A stretch of DNA of 24,180 bases from Candidatus Eiseniibacteriota bacterium. Its GTDB lineage: Bacteria > Eisenbacteria > RBG-16-71-46 > JAGVPR01. The translations under genes and the position numbers were made by a program. This document shows positions 1-6,053 of this stretch, piece after piece (the first letter of the stretch is position 1; the number at the start of each line of letters is the position of its first letter). A model generated the notes under the pieces. It did no database searches and was not told the origin of the DNA. It saw nothing but the letters and a program-made list of their open reading frames with translations. The stretch lies in NCBI GenBank assembly GCA_020052115.1, contig JAGVPR010000125.1:1-24180 (forward strand). Reading direction: 5' to 3'.

Positions 1-78
1 GTCTCGGCAACCCCTATACGATCTCCTCGCGCTGCGGTCCGGGCCGGGTTCCGGCGCCTCGCGCACGGGGGAGGATCC

Positions 79-972
79 ATGGCAGGACGCTGGGCTGTCG
101 TCGTTCATGGTGGATCGGGGTCGAGTTCCGCCTTCAAGGATGGGCCGGCCGCCGCGTGCAACGCGGCCGTCGAGTCGTTGCGTCGTGGAGAGAGCGCGCT
201 GGAGGCCGCGGTTGCGGCGGCCGTCGTCATGGAGGACGACGCGCGCTTCAACGCAGGCACCGGGAGCAACCTTCGCCTCGACGGGGTCACGATCGAGATG
301 GACGCCGCCGCGATGACGTCCGACGCGCGCTTCGGGGCCGTGGGCTGCATCCGCCGCGTCAAGAACCCCATCCTCGTCGCGTGCGAGGTCATGAAGACAC
401 CGCACCTGCTCCTCTGCGGCGAGGGAGCAGCGGCCTTCGCGCGTCAACACGGTTTTCCCGACCACGACCCGATCAGCGACCGCGCGCGGGAGAAGTACCG
501 CCTGGCACGCACGAACTTGAACGCCCGCACGTTCGAGAACGAGAGGCCGGAGAGGCGCCGCTTCGATCTCGGCGAACAGTGGAACTTCCCGGGCTCGCAA
601 CAGGACGACTGCGACACCATCGGCGCCGTTGTACGGGACGAAAAGGGACGCTTCGCGGTCGCGAACTCCACCGGCGGAGTCACCTACATGCTCCCCGGCA
701 GAATCGGCGACTCGCCTCTTCTCGGGGCGGGGCTCTACGCGGGAAGAAGCGGCGCGGTCGCGGCGACGGGAGACGGCGAGGAGATCACGCGAAAGCTGCT
801 TTCCAAGCAAGTCTACGACTGGATGGGCTCGGGCATGCCTGCCGAAGAGGCGTGCCGCCGCGGACTCGATCTGTTCACGAACCAGGTTTCGGTCGGGCTC
901 ATCGCCGTCTCGGCCGACGGCTTCTGCGGCGTCAGCAACCGCGACATGGCGTGGGCGTCCGCGGAGGAGTGA
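79..972 (+). CDS. Isoaspartyl peptidase/L-asparaginase-like Ntn hydrolase (asparaginase 2 family)
   Basis: A 297-residue cytoplasmic-type protein with no signal peptide. It starts with the family's N-terminal V-V-V-H-G-G-S-G strand-turn, followed by D-A-R-F-N-A-G-T-G-S near residues 54-63 and I-E-M-D-A-A near 72-77. The autoprocessing site is D-T-I-G-A-V, so Thr180 would become the N-terminal nucleophile after self-cleavage. The downstream N-S-T-G-G (196-200) and G-R-I-G-D-S-P-L-L-G-A-G substrate loop are intact. Members hydrolyse isoaspartyl dipeptides and/or asparagine, and some are glycosylasparaginases; the sequence does not say which. The length is typical of the family. The start is set by GGGGGAGG ending 4 bases before the ATG. 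The frame is open upstream to the window edge, but nothing recognisable lies there. It converges on the CBS gene with a gap of 16 bases. Confidence 0.93.
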   Translation: MAGRWAVVVHGGSGSSSAFKDGPAAACNAAVESLRRGESALEAAVAAAVVMEDDARFNAGTGSNLRLDGVTIEMDAAAMTSDARFGAVGCIRRVKNPILVACEVMKTPHLLLCGEGAAAFARQHGFPDHDPISDRAREKYRLARTNLNARTFENERPERRRFDLGEQWNFPGSQQDDCDTIGAVVRDEKGRFAVANSTGGVTYMLPGRIGDSPLLGAGLYAGRSGAVAATGDGEEITRKLLSKQVYDWMGSGMPAEEACRRGLDLFTNQVSVGLIAVSADGFCGVSNRDMAWASAEE

Positions 973-988
973 TCCGGACGCGCCGCCG

Positions 989-1450
989 CTAAGCGGGGGG
1001 CTTCTCCGCATCGGATGGGTCGGCGGAGGCGCCGTGGATGTACGCGCTGAGCTGCTTGACCTCGAGTTGCTTGTCGTCCACGGCGGCCACGAGAAGATCG
1101 CGGATCGAGAGAAACCCGATAAGCCGCCCTTGATCCACCACCGGCAGGTGGCGGCACTTAGCCGCCTGCATCATCCGCAGACACTCTCCGTACTCTTCGT
1201 CGGGCCGGGCCGTGATGAGCTCGACGGTCATGACCTGCTCGACCCGCGTACGATCGAGGTCAAGACCCCGCGCGAGCACCCGCGTGATCAGATCGCGCTC
1301 GGAGAAGATCCCCGCGAGACGCTCGCCGTCCACCACCGGTACCGCACCCACTTGCTTGTCCGCCAGATCCTGAACGACACCGCGGACCGTGCGGCCCACG
1401 GTCACCGAATGGATCGGGCGGCCTTCAATGATATGCCGGATAGTGCGCAT
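989..1450 (-). CDS. Two-CBS-domain protein
   Basis: A 153-residue protein consisting of one Bateman module. CBS1 spans roughly residues 8-63 (V-G-A-V-P-V-V-D then A-G-I-F-S-E-R-D-L) and CBS2 roughly 71-125 (C-R-H-L-P-V-V-D then I-G-F-L-S-I-R-D-L). The paired S-x-R-D-L motifs are the usual adenosine-nucleotide-binding signature of stand-alone CBS proteins, so a ligand-sensing role is plausible, but the target is unknown. The ATG at 1450 is preceded by a strong AAGGAGG with 4 bases between, so the 220-residue extended frame is not used. The gene starts 49 bases inside the 3' end of the upstream hydrolase gene, which suggests co-transcription and translational coupling. Confidence 0.92.
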   Translation of the reverse strand: MRTIRHIIEGRPIHSVTVGRTVRGVVQDLADKQVGAVPVVDGERLAGIFSERDLITRVLARGLDLDRTRVEQVMTVELITARPDEEYGECLRMMQAAKCRHLPVVDQGRLIGFLSIRDLLVAAVDDKQLEVKQLSAYIHGASADPSDAEKPPA

Positions 1451-2313
1451 GAATCCTCCTTGTGGCGAGCGGCGCCTTCGAAGTCCGGGCGGGCGGGCGC
1501 CGCCGCGGGCACGTTCCAGACGATCTCGCTGCCGTCCTCCGCGACGCGCACCGGCCCCAGCCGGCGGGCCCGCGCGCGAAGCTGATCGCGTGTCAGTCCG
1601 TAATGACCGACGTGAGTGAGCCACACCTCCCGCACCCCCGCGGCCAGGCATCGCTTCACGGTCTGCGTCACGGGCGCATGTCCCTTCGTGCTCCGGCTCC
1701 AGAAGGCGGCATCCACCAGCGCGCGATCCACATCCCGAAGTGCGGTCTGCGGAAGATCCGCCATGTCCGGGGCGTAGAGCAGTGCCTTGCCGCCGGCCTC
1801 CACCCGGTACGCGACGGTCGAGTGACTGCTCGTGTGAAATGTACAGTAGGCCCGGATCGTGAAGGGGCCTATCTCCACCGGTTCCTCGGGCTGCATGCCG
1901 TGCAGGACGTAGCGGCGGCGGCTGCCGGGCTTCCCGATCCGCGGCCAGAACGCGGCCTTCAGGCGACCGTGCTGATCGTCAGGGGCCCAGATCGGCGTCG
2001 CCGCGGGGCGCCTCAGATGCGTCGTGTCGAAGAGCCCCGCGACGTGGTCGAAGTGCAGGTGCGTGAGCAGAATGCCCGTGAGCCCGCGGAACTCGGGCCG
2101 CTGCTCACGATAACCGCGCATCTGGAGTCCATGATCCGGTCCGGGGTCTATCAGCAGCGATTCGCGACCCCCGCGCAGGAGAACGGAGGCGCGGAGACGG
2201 CGCAGCGGACGGTGCCGCCGGGCCTCCGAGCACTGCGGGCAGAAGCAGCCCATGCGCGGCGAGCGGCGCGCCGAGGATGTCCCGAGAAACGTCAGCGAGA
2301 TCGAGCGGCTCAT
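1402..2313 (-). CDS. PhnP-like metallo-beta-lactamase-fold hydrolase
   Basis: A 303-residue metallo-beta-lactamase-fold enzyme. Visible features are the opening strand L-T-F-L-G-T-S-S, a Cys cluster G-C-F-C-P-Q-C (22-28) like the structural zinc site of PhnP, the metal-binding H-L-H-F-D-H (85-90), a conserved D-P-G-P-D-H before it, A-P-D-M near 181-184, and a late T-H-V-G-H. PhnP-type enzymes are phosphodiesterases acting on cyclic ribose phosphates, and relatives include PqqB-like and tRNase-like enzymes, so the substrate is uncertain. I place the start at the ATG of 2313, because the longer frame to 2640 adds sequence with no family similarity that is antisense to a pseudogene relic. About 40 residues beyond the usual family end overlap the following CBS gene. 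Only a GGAG about 11 bases upstream serves as ribosome-binding site. Confidence 0.88.
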   Translation of the reverse strand: MSRSISLTFLGTSSARRSPRMGCFCPQCSEARRHRPLRRLRASVLLRGGRESLLIDPGPDHGLQMRGYREQRPEFRGLTGILLTHLHFDHVAGLFDTTHLRRPAATPIWAPDDQHGRLKAAFWPRIGKPGSRRRYVLHGMQPEEPVEIGPFTIRAYCTFHTSSHSTVAYRVEAGGKALLYAPDMADLPQTALRDVDRALVDAAFWSRSTKGHAPVTQTVKRCLAAGVREVWLTHVGHYGLTRDQLRARARRLGPVRVAEDGSEIVWNVPAAAPARPDFEGAARHKEDSCALSGISLKAARSIR

Positions 2314-2384
2314 GAATGAAAGGGCTCCATCGCGGGAATTCCCGTCGCCGGGTGTGAACCCCTGGATCACAAAGAGGATAGAAC

Positions 2385-2640
2385 CGCAGCGTGTCCGGTA
2401 CAAGGTCTTCGTCGGCTTCATCGCCGGCCTCGCAGGGCTGTGCCCGAACCTCCCCGCGAGCAACGCATTGTGCTCATGCTCACCCACCACGCCGCTGCCC
2501 CCGCTTCGGGTCTCGGCCCGGGGCCAACCGCTCCCGGCACCGCGGACTACTGGCTCCCGACCCTCGCGCGTGATGACTCGGAGGAGTAGCTCTGGCCCGT
2601 GATACTTCCGTTGGCAGGCGGCGCTCGGATGGGAGAGCAA
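2385..2640 (+). pseudogene. Decayed C-terminal fragment of a beta-propeller secreted protein
   Basis: In the frame beginning at 2431 one can read E-P-P-R-E-Q-R-I-V-L, then G-T-A-D-Y-W-L-P-T-L-A-R-D-D-S-E-E, then an in-frame TAG at about 2587, then L-W-P-V-I-L-P. This matches the region before the FlgD-like tail of the intact paralogs: A-T-N-Y-W-L-L-A-V-A-R-D-G-S-E-E-W-L-G-P-V-L-L in the gene at 13402, and Y-R-E-D-P-G-H-E-R in the one at 6054. In another frame just upstream, F-V-G-F at about 2410 matches F-V-G-F-Y of the 13402 gene, so there is also a frameshift. No propeller repeats or tail survive on either side. The remaining 220 bases up to the next gene show nothing recognisable. Confidence 0.6.
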
Positions 2641-2757
2641 GAGTTTCCGTACTTTCGGAACTGATGTTGCCGTTTCTCATCAATAGCACCAACTCGACAA
2701 CGCGCTTGTCACCAATGTAGCTCTCGAAATGATTTTTGCGCTCATCCGGGCCAATTC

Positions 2758-2771
2758 GGTCTTGCGAGACC
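2758..2771. other. Short inverted repeat upstream of the lanthipeptide precursor
   Basis: GGTCT-TGCG-AGACC is a perfect 5-bp-arm inverted repeat about 90 bases before the precursor start. It could be an operator half-site pair or chance. No convincing -35/-10 pair was found around it. Confidence 0.2.
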
Positions 2772-2859
2772 AGCGCGGACACTGTAGCGTCCCCGCCTAG
2801 ACTGTTCTTTCGGCGAGTGCTGTTTCGTCGATCGCGATGCTCAAGCGCGGAGGTGTGAG

Positions 2860-3324
2860 ATGAAGAAGGCTGCGAAGTCGGATCCTCTTGTTCTCTTGAT
2901 GAAGATGGCGCGCAAGGATGCCGAGTTCTTCCATGATCTGGTCTTCGCGCCGAAGAAGGCGCTCTCGAAGGTCAAGTCCCTCGATCGCACAACCAAGGCG
3001 CGTCTGCTCAAAGTCCGACCCGGAACCGTGATGGGAGCCCTTCTTCCTCACGCGGCGCCGTGCGGCAACGACCAGACCTGCAGCGGTTCGACCTGCGACA
3101 ACACCTGCGCCGAATCTTGCGGGGGCATGACCTGCGGCGGTGGAAGCTGCCAGTCGACGTGCGAGAATAGCTGTGACGACACGATCTCTCCGCCTTCCAT
3201 GGGCCGCCGTCGCGCAGACCTGGACAGCGTTCGCTGGGCACGCGTGAGCACGCGCGCGAAGACCACGCGCAGCAGAGTCCAATCGCGAAAGAAGACGCCG
3301 CGCCGCCGGCGCCCCCAGCGCTAG
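2860..3324 (+). CDS. Cys-rich lanthipeptide-type precursor peptide
   Basis: A 154-residue peptide with three parts. Residues 1-62 form a charged amphipathic leader with no signal peptide (F-F-H-D-L-V-F-A-P-K-K-A-L, then L-D-R-T-T-K-A-R-L-L). Residues 63-112 form the Cys-rich core. Residues 113-154 are a very Arg/Lys-rich tail. The core has Cys at 68, 74, 79, 83, 87, 92, 97, 101 and 105; all but the first follow Ser or Thr. Those eight S/T-C pairs fall into two copies of one 15-residue pattern, [S/T]C-x3-[S/T]C-x2-[S/T]C-x2-[S/T]C (73-87 and 91-105), joined by G-G-M. Ser/Thr plus Cys next to a lyase-kinase-cyclase gene is what a lanthipeptide substrate looks like. Start: GGAGGTG at 2849-2855, 4 bases before the ATG. 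The tail is unusual and may be a follower region. No family name is recalled for the leader. Confidence 0.8.
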   Translation: MKKAAKSDPLVLLMKMARKDAEFFHDLVFAPKKALSKVKSLDRTTKARLLKVRPGTVMGALLPHAAPCGNDQTCSGSTCDNTCAESCGGMTCGGGSCQSTCENSCDDTISPPSMGRRRADLDSVRWARVSTRAKTTRSRVQSRKKTPRRRRPQR

Positions 3325-3330
3325 ACAGCA

Positions 3331-3342
3331 GGAGTCGATCTG
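3331..3342 (+). promoter_or_regulatory. Possible ribosome-binding site with CTG start for the lanthipeptide synthetase
   Basis: GGAG at 3331-3334 lies 5 bases before a CTG at 3340 in the synthetase frame. The next usable start in frame, GTG at 3379, has no Shine-Dalgarno sequence. The codons between them read as plausible protein (T-Y-A-G-I-L-E-R-H-G-L-P) that leads smoothly into the synthetase. This would add 13 residues to the N-terminus. Confidence 0.35.
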
Positions 3343-3378
3343 ACATACGCAGGCATTCTCGAGCGTCATGGTCTACCT

Positions 3379-6012
3379 GTGACGCGCCGGCAGAATTGGG
3401 CGGTCGTGGGGGACGCCTACCCCCTCCAAGGATGGAAGCTGCACGTCTCGTCAATCCAGACGGATGCAGTCGAGATCCTCCGGAGGATTCTCCCGACCCT
3501 CAAGGCTTCTGCCGTTCCGTTCAAAGTCATTCGCGATGAAGCCTTGCTCGGCCTGCTCAACGAGGGAGCCCTCGGCCCGACCCAGGTCGGTAAGTTCGCA
3601 ACGATCTATCCTCCCTCGAACGCAGCCGCACGCCGCCTTGCAGGAACCCTGGTCGAGCTGACGCGGGGGTGCCGGGGCCCCATCGTCGCGACGGACTTGC
3701 GGCTCGGGGATGTCGTCTACACCCGCTATGGCGGCTTCAAGCCAGTCATCGTGCGCGATCGCCTGGGGACCCGATCACTGCACATTCGTGACCTCGAGGG
3801 TCGCCTACAACGAGACGAGTACAGCATCCCGTATGTGCCGCCTCGCGGGCGAGCCAATCCTTTCTCAAGCCTGCTCCGGTCGTCGAAACCTCCGGAAGAA
3901 ACGTCCAGGCGAAACGGAAACCGACGGGGCCGGCTCCTGGGGCCAGGCTTCCTGCTGCTCGATGTCCTGAAAACCGATCCGAAGGGATGCGTGTACCGAG
4001 GTCTTGCCCTCCGCGACCGCGAGTCGGTCGCCATCTGGGTCGTCAAGGAAGGACGCCGGTGGTGTCTCGCCGATCATCTTGGGCGAGACATGCGGTCGCG
4101 CCTCCAGCATCAGGCGCTGGTGCATGCCAGGCTGCGTGGGCGTGTGCCGATCCCAGACGCCGGCGAGTACTTCGAGGCCGATGGCCACGGTTACCTCCCG
4201 CTGTCCTTCTTGCACGGGCGCGCGCTGGGTCAGGTCGTCCAGGATGTCATGCGGATGCGGCCCTGGGGCGCGCTCCGCCCGGAGCGCCAGCGGATGCTGC
4301 TGGAGCATCTCGGCGGCGCGATCGACGCAGTGGACCTGCTGCACCGGGCGGGCTATGTCCATCGCGACCTGAGCGCAAAGAACGTGTTCGTGGCCGACAA
4401 CGGCCGCGTGTTCCTGCTCGACATGGAACTCTCGCACAATCTCGACGATGACTCGCCTCCGTTCGGTCTTGGAACCCCCGGCTTCATGTCGCCCCAGCAA
4501 CAGGCACGTGGCCGGCCGTGCACCGCCGACGACGTCTACGCCTTGGGAACGCTCACGCTTCTGGTGCTGACCGGGCTCGATCCGCGTCGCCTCTTGTTTG
4601 CCGCGTCGTCGGATCGCATCGAACAGTGGAATGCGCTTGCATCCGGCACGGAGCTTCGTTTGGTGGAGATGGCGGCTCGGTGCGTGGACCGGCGGCCGGC
4701 GCGCCGCCCGTCACTTCACGAGATGCGAGCGATCGTGGCGGAGCGACTGGCCTCGCCCACGAAGGCGGCTGGAGCGCGCCGGGTTCCGGTCCGCACTCCG
4801 AGCGGAGACCGCGCCCGCGAGATCCGTCACGGCCTGAATGGACTCCTTCGACATACGCTCGCGGATGATTCCACGGGATTGTGGTCGTCGGAAGCCTTCG
4901 AGGACCATGACAAGGGGATTCATGAGGGCAATGGCAAGTACGAACTCCGCCGCAGCGCGAACAGAGGTGTGGCCGGCGTGCTCTACATCCTCGGGCGTCT
5001 TTCGCGATTCGGCTACCGCACCAACGCGGCGAAGGATCGAGCACATCGAGCAGCGGCATGGCTCGTCCGAAATCGGGAGGCGCCGGACGGAGGCATGCCT
5101 GGGCTCCACTTCGGTGAGGCCGGCGTTGCGGTGGCGTTGGCCGAGGCGATCACCGGCGGCCTGGTCGAGAGGACGCCGGCCATCGAGGCGTTCATTCGCC
5201 GGGCACTCACCGGCGCCCTCGACTGGCCGGATCTCACGCACGGAGCCGCAGGGCAAGGCGTTGCTGCGCTCTATTGCGGCGACCGCCTGGGAGACCCCGC
5301 GCTCTCCGCGCTCGCGTCGCGCTGTGCCGGATATCTCGTGAGGACGCAACGACCCGGCGGGTACTGGGTTTGGCCGCGGGGCTCCACGCCCGCGTCTCGA
5401 GGCGTTCTGACCGGCTTCGCGCACGGTGTCGCGGGCATCACCTACTTCGTTGCAGAGTACGCCCGCCGCACCGGAGATCCCGCCGCCGAGCGAGCCTGGA
5501 GGCGCGGCGCTGACTGGCTCGCGAATCAGGCAGAGACTTCCGGCAACGCGCTCGTCTGGCCGATCAGCGCGGGAGGCAAGGAGCGGTGGACCTGGTGGTG
5601 CCACGGCTCGATCGGAATCGCCTTGCTGTTCCTTCGCCTCCACGAGCAGACGGGAGAAACGCGATTCGCAGACATCGCTTCGCGAGCACTTCGCGTCCAT
5701 CCACCCGACTTCTTTTCCCCGAATCTCTCCCAGTGTCACGGATACAGCGGAGTGGGCGAGGCGTACCTCGAGGCGCATCGGGTTCTCGGCGGTAGCAGAT
5801 GGAAGTCGCGCGCCGAGTCCGTGCTGCATGTGCTCCGGAATCTGCGCGGTCACCCACAGAAGGGCGCATCGGTTTGGGCCGTCGAGAGTCCCCACGCCAT
5901 CACCGCCGACTTGATGGTCGGCTGCGGCGGTATCGTTCACCTCTTCCTGCGGGCTTCCATTCCAGCCGCGCCGATGGGCCCCCCACTCCTCTTGGACCCG
6001 CTGACCACGTAG
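3379..6012 (+). CDS. Class IV-type lanthipeptide synthetase (lyase-kinase-cyclase)
   Basis: An 877-residue three-domain enzyme. The N-terminal phospho-Ser/Thr lyase shows the catalytic G-W-K-L-H-V-S (Lys20, His22) and G-K-F-A-T-I-Y-P (Lys72). The kinase spans about 188-455: the Gly-rich loop is weak, but V-H-R-D-L-S-A-K-N (catalytic Asp331, Asn335), L-D-M-E for the magnesium site (348-350) and G-T-P-G-F-M-S-P are clear. The LanC-like cyclase spans about 484-860, with F-A-H-G-V-A-G (His682) and the zinc ligands Cys741 (W-W-C-H-G) and Cys786-His787 (Q-C-H-G-Y-S-G). Retention of all three zinc ligands points to class IV (LanL) rather than class III (LanKC). It would phosphorylate and dehydrate Ser/Thr of the precursor 54 bases upstream, then form (methyl)lanthionine with Cys. 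The start is uncertain: the frame is open back to the precursor stop codon, and GTG 3379 lacks a ribosome-binding site. Confidence 0.92.
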   Translation: MTRRQNWAVVGDAYPLQGWKLHVSSIQTDAVEILRRILPTLKASAVPFKVIRDEALLGLLNEGALGPTQVGKFATIYPPSNAAARRLAGTLVELTRGCRGPIVATDLRLGDVVYTRYGGFKPVIVRDRLGTRSLHIRDLEGRLQRDEYSIPYVPPRGRANPFSSLLRSSKPPEETSRRNGNRRGRLLGPGFLLLDVLKTDPKGCVYRGLALRDRESVAIWVVKEGRRWCLADHLGRDMRSRLQHQALVHARLRGRVPIPDAGEYFEADGHGYLPLSFLHGRALGQVVQDVMRMRPWGALRPERQRMLLEHLGGAIDAVDLLHRAGYVHRDLSAKNVFVADNGRVFLLDMELSHNLDDDSPPFGLGTPGFMSPQQQARGRPCTADDVYALGTLTLLVLTGLDPRRLLFAASSDRIEQWNALASGTELRLVEMAARCVDRRPARRPSLHEMRAIVAERLASPTKAAGARRVPVRTPSGDRAREIRHGLNGLLRHTLADDSTGLWSSEAFEDHDKGIHEGNGKYELRRSANRGVAGVLYILGRLSRFGYRTNAAKDRAHRAAAWLVRNREAPDGGMPGLHFGEAGVAVALAEAITGGLVERTPAIEAFIRRALTGALDWPDLTHGAAGQGVAALYCGDRLGDPALSALASRCAGYLVRTQRPGGYWVWPRGSTPASRGVLTGFAHGVAGITYFVAEYARRTGDPAAERAWRRGADWLANQAETSGNALVWPISAGGKERWTWWCHGSIGIALLFLRLHEQTGETRFADIASRALRVHPPDFFSPNLSQCHGYSGVGEAYLEAHRVLGGSRWKSRAESVLHVLRNLRGHPQKGASVWAVESPHAITADLMVGCGGIVHLFLRASIPAAPMGPPLLLDPLTT

Positions 6013-6053
6013 TCGTGCGGCTCATGCGGTCGACATCGCGCAGTTCGGTCTCG

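Noticed and set aside
156..992. 278-residue + strand frame within the asparaginase gene
   Set aside because: It is an Arg-rich out-of-frame shadow typical of GC-rich DNA.
2314..2640. N-terminal extension of the PhnP-like hydrolase
   Set aside because: The family N-terminus starts at 2313. The extra residues are the antisense of the propeller relic and resemble the antisense frame at 15544-15999.
2480..2782. 100-residue minus-strand frame
   Set aside because: Part of it is antisense to the relic, there is no ribosome-binding site, and no recognisable protein pattern appears.
2797..3369. 190-residue minus-strand frame opposite the precursor
   Set aside because: The + strand has a strong ribosome-binding site, a leader-core organisation and an adjacent synthetase; the minus frame has only compositional openness.
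4711..5940. 409-residue minus-strand frame
   Set aside because: It is antisense to the cyclase domain of the lanthipeptide synthetase, whose motifs are unambiguous.
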